Assembly (NCBI GenBank): GCA_024402655.1
Contig: JAKSTH010000011.1
Span: forward strand, 1 to 37,688
DNA from: Treponema sp.
Lineage (GTDB): Bacteria > Spirochaetota > Spirochaetia > Treponematales > Treponemataceae
Length of the DNA: 37,688 nucleotides
Direction: 5' to 3'
Below, one piece after another: positions 7,321 to 14,918 of this stretch. Numbering within the stretch: position 1 is the stretch's first letter; the number at the start of each line of letters is the position of its first letter. Position numbers and translations under genes: made by a program. Under the pieces are notes generated by a model. The model made no database searches. It was not told the DNA's origin and saw only the letters and a list, made by a program, of their open reading frames with translations.

Positions 7321-8466
7321 ATGCATGTAAATAATGATTTTCAGCGAATTAGCAATATTTCTCAGGCTTTTGAAACAATCTGGCGGGAAAAAGAAATAAG
7401 CAGAATTGATATTGCAAGAAAAATGGATGTTTACCGTTCAACTATTTCTAATATTATAGATGTTCTTTTGGAAAACAAATGTATTTGTGAAGGGCAGCGG
7501 GGAAGTGTAGGAGAGAAAGGCGGAAGAAAACCAATTTTTCTTTCGGTTAATAAAGATTTTGGCGCAATTGTGGGAATTGAACTTCAGCCTGAATATTGTA
7601 ATATTGCTGTGGTAGATTTTGCAGGACAAGTTATAAACACAAAAACTCAGGAAATCAGTTTTAAAAGCGATGCAGAAAATACAGAGGAAGAGTTTCTTAA
7701 TATTTTAGACAGCATTATAAAACCGGTTTTAAAAGAAAATAAAAATCATAAACTTCTGGGCATTTGTCTGGCACTTCCTGGCATTATTGATACAAAAAAA
7801 GGCTGCATCATAAACTCTGTTCCCTTAAAGCTTAAAAATATGAATGCTGCAGAAAAATTGCTGAACCGTTATGAAATACCTTTACTTCTGGAAAATGACG
7901 CAAAGTGCTGTTCATGGCTACATAAAGGGCAGGCTGATGAAGAAAAAGATTTTATTTGTGTATTAACCAGAGAACACAAAGTAGACGGCATTGCTGTTGG
8001 TCTTTCAGTTGTAATGAATGATAAGCTTGTGAATGGTCATAACTATGCGGCTGGAGAATATCTTTCTGTTTCCTGGAGAAAAGGTAAAAATGGTCAGACA
8101 GGATTACCTCAGGCTGTTATAAATACTTTAAACACAGTTGAAGATTCCTATAACGAATGGTTAACAGATCTTTTTTCAACATTAACAGTAATGATTCCTT
8201 TGCTGGAGCCTTGTAAAATCTACCTTCACGGGCAGAAAAATGAAAAAGTCCAGCAGATAAAGAATGTTATTTCTCAAAGGGTTTCCCAGTTTGAAGAAGC
8301 TATGTATCAGTATGGCGCCCAGTTGGAAATAATGGCAGAAGATGATTATGAAATTGCAAAAGGGGCTGCTCTTATGTATATTCAGAAACTTTTTGAATTG
8401 CCTTATCTTATGGATGATTATGTATATTCTGCAATTAACTGGGATGTTTTATTCAACAGAAAATAG
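7321..8466 (+). CDS. ROK family transcriptional regulator (NagC/XylR-like)
   Basis: A 381-residue protein with an N-terminal winged helix-turn-helix (about 11-58; SRIDIARKMDVYRSTISNII) followed by a ROK sugar-kinase-like domain (from about 80). The domain keeps ENDAKCC (Asp193, the kinase aspartate position) but the nucleotide loop reads GIELQPEY rather than DxGGT. The usual zinc motif CxCGxxGC and the GELGH histidine are missing; the region reads AAGEYLSVSWRKGKNGQTG. It is thus a DNA-binding regulator rather than a kinase, and its effector site is unusual. Divergent placement from the GH20-nagA-nagB operon suggests it controls that operon and itself. No clear Shine-Dalgarno precedes the ATG. 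It is followed 9 bp later by a GNAT gene. Confidence 0.85.
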   Translation: MHVNNDFQRISNISQAFETIWREKEISRIDIARKMDVYRSTISNIIDVLLENKCICEGQRGSVGEKGGRKPIFLSVNKDFGAIVGIELQPEYCNIAVVDFAGQVINTKTQEISFKSDAENTEEEFLNILDSIIKPVLKENKNHKLLGICLALPGIIDTKKGCIINSVPLKLKNMNAAEKLLNRYEIPLLLENDAKCCSWLHKGQADEEKDFICVLTREHKVDGIAVGLSVVMNDKLVNGHNYAAGEYLSVSWRKGKNGQTGLPQAVINTLNTVEDSYNEWLTDLFSTLTVMIPLLEPCKIYLHGQKNEKVQQIKNVISQRVSQFEEAMYQYGAQLEIMAEDDYEIAKGAALMYIQKLFELPYLMDDYVYSAINWDVLFNRK

Positions 8467-8475
8467 GAAGTGAAA

Positions 8476-9138
8476 ATGGAAAATCAGAATGAAATCCGCA
8501 TAAGAAAAATTGAAGATAAAGATGTGGCAACTCTTTGTGAAATCTGTCTTAAAACTGGCGACAGTGGAAAAGACGCAACAACTTTATATAATGATCACTT
8601 TCTTTTAGGTTTTTATTATGCTTTTCCTTATGGAGTGGCAGGTAAAGCTTTTAGTTTTGTGGCAGTAGATGCAAACTCAGATATTCCTTTGGGTTACATT
8701 CTTGGTTGTGATGACACACTTTTGCTGAATAAACAAAGACGAAAAATGCTGGAAGGAATAAGAGAGTATGTTCAGGCAAATAAAAATAATGCTTCTGATT
8801 CTGAAGCCTCTCTTAAAAATACAATTGTTCATGATTTGAATAAAGCCGGCATAGAAACTCGTCTGGAAGAAACTGTGTTTTCTCCCGAAGATGAAGAATA
8901 CTGGTGCAAAGAATATCCGGCTCATCTTCATATTGATTTGCTGCCGGTTTTACAGGGAAAAGGATTTGGTCATAAATTGATGCAGACTTTTTTGGAAAAT
9001 CTTAGGGCTTGTGGTGTAAAAGGTGTGCACCTTGGAGTTGGGGAAGAAAATCAAAGAGCAATTGGTTTTTATAAAAAAGAAGGATTTTCTGTTCTGTCCC
9101 ATACATCCTGGGGTTACTGGCTTGGAATGAAGCTTTAG
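8476..9138 (+). CDS. GNAT family N-acetyltransferase
   Basis: A 220-residue single-domain GNAT protein. The acetyl-CoA loop is Q160-GKGFG (LQGKGFGHKLM), preceded by the beta-4 strand AHLHIDLLP (149-157) and followed by GVHLGVGEENQRAIGFYKKEGF (183-204). This pattern resembles stand-alone relatives of the acetyltransferase-like domain of O-GlcNAcase, which would suit an amino-sugar locus, but that likeness is from memory and the acceptor is unknown. A GTG at 8470 is in frame; the ATG at 8476 is preferred because AGGAAG (8465-8470), overlapping the ROK stop, then sits at normal spacing. Its stop overlaps the TetR gene's stop by 4 bp, tail to tail. Confidence 0.8.
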   Translation: MENQNEIRIRKIEDKDVATLCEICLKTGDSGKDATTLYNDHFLLGFYYAFPYGVAGKAFSFVAVDANSDIPLGYILGCDDTLLLNKQRRKMLEGIREYVQANKNNASDSEASLKNTIVHDLNKAGIETRLEETVFSPEDEEYWCKEYPAHLHIDLLPVLQGKGFGHKLMQTFLENLRACGVKGVHLGVGEENQRAIGFYKKEGFSVLSHTSWGYWLGMKL

Positions 9139-9797
9139 AGCGCCTTTAAGGTAAATTCTACCATTTTATAAGCTTTGCTGATTGCTTCATCATCTGTAGG
9201 AAGTGCAAATAAAGTACCGGCTCCACTTTCTGGATTTTGCCTTACAATTTCTTTACGGTTTGCAATGTAAAAGTCTCTCTGCTGCAATATAATAGAAGAA
9301 ATTGCACTTGCTTTTTCTCTTAATTCTTTTTCTGAGCAGGCCTGAATTTTTTCTATATCCATAAAAGCCTGTAGTATTTTTCTTATTTCATCTGTAAGTT
9401 TTTCATTTTCTGTTCTAATAATTTTAAGAGCTTCCAGATTAAAGTATTGCTCTGTGCGGACAAAAACGTACATCTGAAAAAGAGGTTCTGTTTCAAATAA
9501 ATTAAAATAGCGGTTTATGAGTCGTTTAAGCAGAGCTGGTAAAGTTGTTTTTCCGTTTTTAATGGAATCTATTGTTTTGTCAGAAAGGAAGCTTACAAGA
9601 TTTATTTCTTTTCCACAAAGCTCCAGTGTAGAAGCATACATGTTTTCTTTGCTTTCAAAGTGATTGTAAAGGGATGCTTTTTTAATTTCCAGACTGTCTG
9701 AAACATCGGCAAGAGAGGTTGCTCCTGCACTTTTTTCAAATGCGCTTGCTAAAAAAGACTGAATGATTTTTTCCTGGGATATATTTTTACGACTCAT
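9135..9797 (-). CDS. TetR/AcrR family transcriptional regulator
   Basis: A 220-residue regulator with an N-terminal TetR helix-turn-helix (about 8-55: ISQEKIIQSFLASAFEK, then GATSLADVSDSLEIKKASLY followed by NHFESKENMYA). The C-terminal ligand domain is helical and not assigned to a subgroup. It is divergent from the acyl-CoA synthetase gene 147 bp away, so control of that gene by a fatty-acid-derived ligand is a reasonable guess. The imperfect palindrome CTACCGCGTGTTAG (9818-9831) in the shared region is a weak operator candidate. There is no strong Shine-Dalgarno; TAATAT lies 7 nt before the ATG. Confidence 0.85.
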   Translation of the reverse strand: MSRKNISQEKIIQSFLASAFEKSAGATSLADVSDSLEIKKASLYNHFESKENMYASTLELCGKEINLVSFLSDKTIDSIKNGKTTLPALLKRLINRYFNLFETEPLFQMYVFVRTEQYFNLEALKIIRTENEKLTDEIRKILQAFMDIEKIQACSEKELREKASAISSIILQQRDFYIANRKEIVRQNPESGAGTLFALPTDDEAISKAYKMVEFTLKAL

Positions 9798-9944
9798 AAC
9801 TCTTATATTATCGGTGACTACCGCGTGTTAGTTGAGATTTTACCCCAGTTTTGTAATCTTTACAATTGAATTATTTGAGTTTATACTTAAAAAACAGTAT
9901 CTATAAGAAATGTCATACTGTCATTTTTATAGAAAGAGGAAATA

Positions 9945-11876
9945 ATGGAATTTGAATCAAATTGTACAGTACCAAAAATGGTAAAAGCCACTTCGGAAAA
10001 GTATCCGGAAGTAGCCGCTCAGTTCAGCAAAAATAAAGCTGGTGAATTTGAACCAATTACTTATCGTGAATTGTTCCAGAAAGCAATGGATTTTGGTGCA
10101 GCTTTACTTAGTCTTGGTGTAAAGAGAGAACAACCTATAGGTCTTATTTCTGATAACCGTGCAGAATGGCAGCATGCAGATATTGGTCTTATGTCTATTG
10201 GTGCTGTAGATGTTCCTCGTGGTTGTGATGCTACTTTAGTTGATCTTGAAAAAATCTTGAGTATTACAGAATGTAAAATTGTAATTGCAGAAAATAATTC
10301 TCAGATTAAAAAAATCCTTTCAATTAAAGATAAAATTCCAACTGTTGAAACAATCATCTATTTTGAAAACGATGTTAAAGATGAAGTAAAACAGGATGCA
10401 GAATCTAATAAGGTAACACTTTATTATTTCCAGGATCTTCTTAAAGAAGGTCAGAAATGGAGAATTGAAAATAAAGGCATTGTTGAAGCAGAACTTGAAA
10501 AAGGAAACAGCGATGATTTGGCTACAATCATCTTTACTTCTGGTACAACAGGAACTCCAAAAGGTGTAATGCTTACACATAAAAACTTCCTGGCTCAGCT
10601 GGACGAAATTCCTGAAAGAATTTTCTTGAATCCAGGTGACAAAGGTCTTGTAGTTCTTCCAATCTGGCACTCATTTGAACGCGAAGTTGAATATGTTGTT
10701 ATGTGTCAGGCTGGTTCTATTTGTTATTCAAAGCCAATTGGATCAATTCTTCTTGCAGATTTACAGAAAATCAATCCTCATGTATTACCAGCTGTACCTC
10801 GTGTATTCGAAGCTGTTTATGATGGTGTCATGAAGAAAATGCGTAAAACTGGCGGAATAGTATATAAACTGTTTTCATTCTTCCTTGGTCTTGCAACAAT
10901 TCTTAAACGTATGCACAGAAAAATGTTTAATAAGAATGCCTGCTTTACAAGTTACAAAACAGTATTGTGGTGGATTTTATTCTTTATTCCATGGTTACTT
11001 TTATGGCCATTCTATGCTTTAGGAGATTTACTTGTATTCCGCAAGATTAAGGTTATGCTTGGTAAAAACTTCCGCGCCGGTGTTGCTGGTGGTGGTGCAT
11101 TCCCTAAAAAAATTGATGAATTCTTCTGGGCAATTGGTGTAAAAGTTGTAGAAGGATACGGTCTTACAGAAACTGCACCTATTATTGCAGTTAGACCTAT
11201 TGCAGATCCTATTTTCAGAACAATTGGTTCTCCAATTCGTGGTATTCAGACTCGTATTGTTGACCCAGACGGATATATTCTCGAACGCGGAAAAGAAGGT
11301 GTTTTACAGGTAAAAGGTCCTACAGTTATGAAAGGTTATTATAAGAACCCTGAAAAAACTGCACAGGCATTTACAGTAGACGGCTGGCTTGATACAGGTG
11401 ACCTTGCTGTAATGACAATTCACAATGAATTACAGATTAAAGGTCGTATTAAAGATACTATTGTACTTCGTGGTGGAGAAAATCTTGAACCATTACCAAT
11501 TGAAACTAAACTTACAGACAGCCGTTATATTAAAGCTGCTGTAGTTCTTGGTCAGGACCAGAGATACCTTGGTGCTTTAATTCTTGTAGATAAAGATGAA
11601 ATCATAAACTATGCTGCTGAAAATGGTATTCAGTACGATACATATGAAAATCTTCTTGCTTCGGAAGTAATTTTGAGTCTTTACGAAAATGAAATTGCCA
11701 ACTTAATTAATTCTAAGACTGGCTTTAAGATGTTCGAAAGAATTGCAAGATTTGCTCTTATTACAAAAGATTTCGAAGTTGGTGTTGAACTTTCTGCAAA
11801 ACAGGAAGTTATGCGTTACAGAATCAATGAACTTTACAAAAAAGAAATTGCTGCAATGTTCCCAGAAGATGACTAA
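9945..11876 (+). CDS. Long-chain fatty acid--CoA ligase (AMP-binding)
   Basis: A 643-residue adenylate-forming enzyme that should activate fatty acids to acyl-CoA through an acyl-AMP. Motifs include the P-loop TIIFTSGTTGTPKG (about 195-208), GYGLTETAP, the LDTGDLA hinge region and KGRIKDTIVLRGGENLEP. As in FAA1/FadD15-type enzymes there is a hydrophobic insertion (WWILFFIPWLLLWPFYALGD, around 345-365) that probably anchors it to the membrane. The AGAGGAA just upstream of the ATG is a good ribosome binding site. It is divergent from a TetR regulator and ends in a strong terminator, so it is probably monocistronic. Confidence 0.92.
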   Translation: MEFESNCTVPKMVKATSEKYPEVAAQFSKNKAGEFEPITYRELFQKAMDFGAALLSLGVKREQPIGLISDNRAEWQHADIGLMSIGAVDVPRGCDATLVDLEKILSITECKIVIAENNSQIKKILSIKDKIPTVETIIYFENDVKDEVKQDAESNKVTLYYFQDLLKEGQKWRIENKGIVEAELEKGNSDDLATIIFTSGTTGTPKGVMLTHKNFLAQLDEIPERIFLNPGDKGLVVLPIWHSFEREVEYVVMCQAGSICYSKPIGSILLADLQKINPHVLPAVPRVFEAVYDGVMKKMRKTGGIVYKLFSFFLGLATILKRMHRKMFNKNACFTSYKTVLWWILFFIPWLLLWPFYALGDLLVFRKIKVMLGKNFRAGVAGGGAFPKKIDEFFWAIGVKVVEGYGLTETAPIIAVRPIADPIFRTIGSPIRGIQTRIVDPDGYILERGKEGVLQVKGPTVMKGYYKNPEKTAQAFTVDGWLDTGDLAVMTIHNELQIKGRIKDTIVLRGGENLEPLPIETKLTDSRYIKAAVVLGQDQRYLGALILVDKDEIINYAAENGIQYDTYENLLASEVILSLYENEIANLINSKTGFKMFERIARFALITKDFEVGVELSAKQEVMRYRINELYKKEIAAMFPEDD

Positions 11877-11897
11877 TTAACACAAACTTTGTTTGCT

Positions 11898-11939
11898 AAA
11901 AGGATGATTCAGATTTTTTTGTCTGGTCATCCTTTTTTT
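11898..11939 (+). terminator. Intrinsic terminator after acyl-CoA synthetase
   Basis: AAAAGGATGA (11898-11907) pairs with TCATCCTTTT (11927-11936), with an inner CAGA/TCTG pairing, followed by a T run to 11939. Confidence 0.85.
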
Positions 11940-12003
11940 ATTTCCAAATTACTTTTTTTTTATTATCTTATATAAATAAATAAAAATTTTAGAGGCGTAT
12001 AGT

Positions 12004-13980
12004 ATGGCAAAACATGAATTTCAGACAGAAGTAAATCAGCTTCTTCAGTTATTAATCCATTCCCTTTATTCAAACAAAGACATCTTTTTAAGAGAAATTG
12101 TTTCTAACGGTTCAGATGCTTTGGATAAGCTTAAATATCTTTCGGTTTCAGATGAAGCTTATAAAAATGTAAAAGTTGATCCAAGACTTGATATTCAGTT
12201 TGATGAGGCTGCTTCCACACTTACAATCCAGGATTCTGGTATTGGTATGAACGAAGAAGATCTTACAAACAACCTTGGTACAATTGCTCGTTCTGGTACA
12301 AAAGCATTTATGGAAAAACTTACCAGCGATGCTTCTAAAAATTCAAATCTTATTGGTCAGTTTGGTGTAGGTTTTTATTCTGCATTTATGGCTGCAAAAC
12401 ACATTGATGTTTACACAAGAAAAGCTGCTGGAGATGGAAAAATCTGGCACTGGTCTTCCGACGGAACAAACTCTTATGAAATTGATGAAGTAGCACCAGA
12501 TTCTTCTGTTGCAAAAAAATATGGTTTTGATAATGCAGAGTTAAGCGGTTCTGCAATTGAAATTCACTTAAATGATGACAGCAAAGAATATGCTTCCAGA
12601 TGGAAGATTGAAGAATTAATTAAAAAATATTCAGATCATATTGCTTTCCCAATTTATCTTCATTATGAACAGAAGAAATATGATGATAAAGGAAACGAAA
12701 CAGGAAAAGAAAATAAAGTTGATCAGGTAAACTCTGCTTCTGCTTTATGGAAACGCTCAAAATCTGAACTTAAACCAGCAGATTATAACGAATTCTATAA
12801 AACAATTGGACATGACGGACAGGATCCACTTCATTATGTTCACACTCATGCAGAAGGTACTCAGGAATATACAACTTTGTTCTATGTTCCTCAGACTGCA
12901 CCTTTTGACATGTATCAGGCAGACTACAAGAGCGGTCTTAAGCTTTATGTAAAACGAGTATTCATTACAGATGATGACCGTGAACTCTTACCAGCATACC
13001 TTCGTTTTGTTCGTGGTATTATCGATTCAGAAGATTTACCATTAAATGTAAGCCGCGAAATTCTTCAGCAGAATAAGATTCTTGATAATATTAAAAACAG
13101 CTCTGTTAAAAAGCTCCTTAGTGAATTTAAGAAGATGGGCGAAGCTGCAGATAAAGCTAAGAAAACAGAAGCAGACAAACGTTCTGATGATGAAAAGAAT
13201 GCTATTGAAAAATGGAATAAGTTTGTAAAGAACTTTAATCGTCCTATGAAGGAAGGTTTGTATTCTGACTATTCTAACCGCGAAGAAATTGCAGAAATTG
13301 TAAGATTTAAATCTACAGATGAATCTGGAACAGGCGAAGATAACTACACAAGTTTTGCTGACTATGTTCAGAGAATGAAGCCAGAACAGAAAGCAATTTT
13401 CTATATTTCTGGTAGTGATGAAAAAAATCTTCGTGCAAACCCACTTTTAAAAGCTTATGTTGCAAAAGGTTTTGAAGTTCTTGTTATGGATGATGATATT
13501 GATGATATTGTTATTCCAGGTTTTGGAAAATATAAAGACTTTGAGCTAAAAGCTGTAAACCGTGCCGGCAGCGATGAAGATCTTGGTGGCGACAAAGAAG
13601 AAGCTAAAAAGAAGGAAGAAGAATTTAAGCCAGTTGTAGAAAAAATTAAAAAAGCACTTGGTGACAAAGTAAAAGATGTAAAACTTTCAAAAACACTTTC
13701 AGGTGAAAATCCTTCTTGTATTGTTGTTGATGAAAACGATCCTTCTTACCAGATGATTCAGATGATGAGAGCAATGGGACAGCCTGGTCCAGAATTAAAA
13801 CCAATTCTGGAAGTAAATGTTGACCATCCTATTTTGGGAAAAGTAAAAGACAGCAGCGACGAAGCCTTAATTGCAGATGTTTCTGAAGTTCTTTTGAACC
13901 AGGCATTGTTGATTGCCGGTGTTGAAATTAAAGAGCCTGCTGAATTTGTTAAACATTTGAATAATCTTCTTAGTAAATAG
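12004..13980 (+). CDS. htpG: Molecular chaperone HtpG (Hsp90)
   Basis: A 658-residue bacterial Hsp90, an ATP-dependent cytosolic homodimeric chaperone. The N-terminal GHKL ATPase domain shows FLREIVSNGSDALDKLKY, DSGIGMNEEDL and GQFGVGFYSAFMAA; the middle domain contains LPLNVSREILQQN; the C-terminal dimerisation region is present to the end (FVKHLNNLLSK). It is slightly longer than the E. coli protein, with a Lys/Glu-rich stretch near 540-550. AGAGG 8 nt before the ATG is the ribosome binding site. Terminators flank it on both sides, so it is probably transcribed alone. No CIRCE element was seen. Confidence 0.97.
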   Translation: MAKHEFQTEVNQLLQLLIHSLYSNKDIFLREIVSNGSDALDKLKYLSVSDEAYKNVKVDPRLDIQFDEAASTLTIQDSGIGMNEEDLTNNLGTIARSGTKAFMEKLTSDASKNSNLIGQFGVGFYSAFMAAKHIDVYTRKAAGDGKIWHWSSDGTNSYEIDEVAPDSSVAKKYGFDNAELSGSAIEIHLNDDSKEYASRWKIEELIKKYSDHIAFPIYLHYEQKKYDDKGNETGKENKVDQVNSASALWKRSKSELKPADYNEFYKTIGHDGQDPLHYVHTHAEGTQEYTTLFYVPQTAPFDMYQADYKSGLKLYVKRVFITDDDRELLPAYLRFVRGIIDSEDLPLNVSREILQQNKILDNIKNSSVKKLLSEFKKMGEAADKAKKTEADKRSDDEKNAIEKWNKFVKNFNRPMKEGLYSDYSNREEIAEIVRFKSTDESGTGEDNYTSFADYVQRMKPEQKAIFYISGSDEKNLRANPLLKAYVAKGFEVLVMDDDIDDIVIPGFGKYKDFELKAVNRAGSDEDLGGDKEEAKKKEEEFKPVVEKIKKALGDKVKDVKLSKTLSGENPSCIVVDENDPSYQMIQMMRAMGQPGPELKPILEVNVDHPILGKVKDSSDEALIADVSEVLLNQALLIAGVEIKEPAEFVKHLNNLLSK

Positions 13981-13998
13981 TTTTCAGTTAAATTAAGG

Positions 13999-14075
13999 AA
14001 AAAGGGATGTCTAATAAGTTTTAATTTTCATTTTGAAAAATGTTATATTGAAACTTTTTTGGACATCCCTTTTTT
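13999..14075 (+). terminator. Intrinsic terminator after htpG with a long structured loop
   Basis: AAAAAGGGATGTC (13999-14011) pairs over 13 bp with GACATCCCTTTTT (14062-14074), ending in a T run. The roughly 50-nt loop contains a second small hairpin, CATTTTGAAAAATG, which makes it longer than a usual terminator loop. Confidence 0.75.
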
Positions 14076-14079
14076 AATG

Positions 14080-14109
14080 TTGCGAAAAAATATTTTTTTA
14101 TGATATTAT
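14080..14109 (+). promoter_or_regulatory. Promoter of the acyltransferase gene (leaderless type)
   Basis: TTGCGA (14080-14085), 18 nt, TATTAT (14104-14109), 6 nt, then ATG at 14116. It starts right after the htpG terminator. Confidence 0.6.
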
Positions 14110-14115
14110 TTATAT

Positions 14116-14850
14116 ATGAAATTAATTAGTAATCATACACGTATTCTTTTTTGGATGTTAATTAAAAATGTGCAGACAATTTTTAAGCTTTATCCAAATA
14201 TGAGAAAAATGGCTCGTACACCTGAAAAATATACAAAACAGGAATTAGATGATTATGTAGACCTGGTTGTTGATACTATTATAGAAAAATGCAATTTTCA
14301 GATTGATGTTCATGGGTTAGAAAACATTCCTGCAGACAAAGGTGTATTGGTTTGTCCAAATCATCAGGAAAAAACCGATATTGTTGTTATCAGAAATTCT
14401 TTTCCAAGACCTATTGGTTACGTAATTGACAGTTTCGCAGCTAAAAGACATTTCTGTAGAGAAATTTGTAGAATGGTGCCTTCTATTACAATGCCAAAAA
14501 ACAGCATGAAAGGCATGATTAAAGCAATTGAAAAACTTACAGATGAATTAAAAAATAAAGAAGATTATGTAATTTTCCCAGAAGGAAGATATGCTGTAGA
14601 TTGTAAGCATCTTTTGCCATTCCTTGGCGGGACATTTAAAAGTGCTTTAAGATCTCATGTGCCTATTGTTCCAACTGCAATTATTAATTCTAACCATGTT
14701 TTTGACAAAGGTGCTCCAAAGCCATATGTAATTAGTGTTTATTATTTAAAACCTATTATGTATGAAGAATACAAAGATATGAAATCTGTAGATCTGGCAA
14801 ATCTTGTTCAGAGCAAGGTTCAGGAAGTAGTTGATAAGTATCAGAAATAA
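14116..14850 (+). CDS. 1-acylglycerol-3-phosphate acyltransferase-like (PlsC/LPLAT)
   Basis: A 244-residue membrane-associated acyltransferase. It has the catalytic HX4D motif NHQEKTD (His83, Asp88) and the glycerol-phosphate-binding FPEGRY (154-159), with a hydrophobic N-terminus. It should add an acyl chain to lysophosphatidic acid or a similar acceptor in phospholipid synthesis. The exact acceptor is not certain. There is no Shine-Dalgarno; the -10 hexamer ends 6 nt before the ATG. It ends at a strong bidirectional terminator. Proximity to the acyl-CoA synthetase is suggestive, but htpG lies between. Confidence 0.88.
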   Translation: MKLISNHTRILFWMLIKNVQTIFKLYPNMRKMARTPEKYTKQELDDYVDLVVDTIIEKCNFQIDVHGLENIPADKGVLVCPNHQEKTDIVVIRNSFPRPIGYVIDSFAAKRHFCREICRMVPSITMPKNSMKGMIKAIEKLTDELKNKEDYVIFPEGRYAVDCKHLLPFLGGTFKSALRSHVPIVPTAIINSNHVFDKGAPKPYVISVYYLKPIMYEEYKDMKSVDLANLVQSKVQEVVDKYQK

Positions 14851-14880
14851 TTTTTTATTTAGAAATATTGGTTAAATGAA

Positions 14881-14918
14881 AAAGGATTGGCTTTACAAAG
14901 CCAATCCTTTCTTTTTTT
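14881..14918. terminator. Bidirectional intrinsic terminator
   Basis: A perfect 14-bp inverted repeat (14881-14894 with 14897-14910) has a T run on the plus side (14912-14918) and AAAAAG before it, giving T's on the minus side. It separates the convergent acyltransferase and chemotaxis receptor genes and should serve both. Confidence 0.9.
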
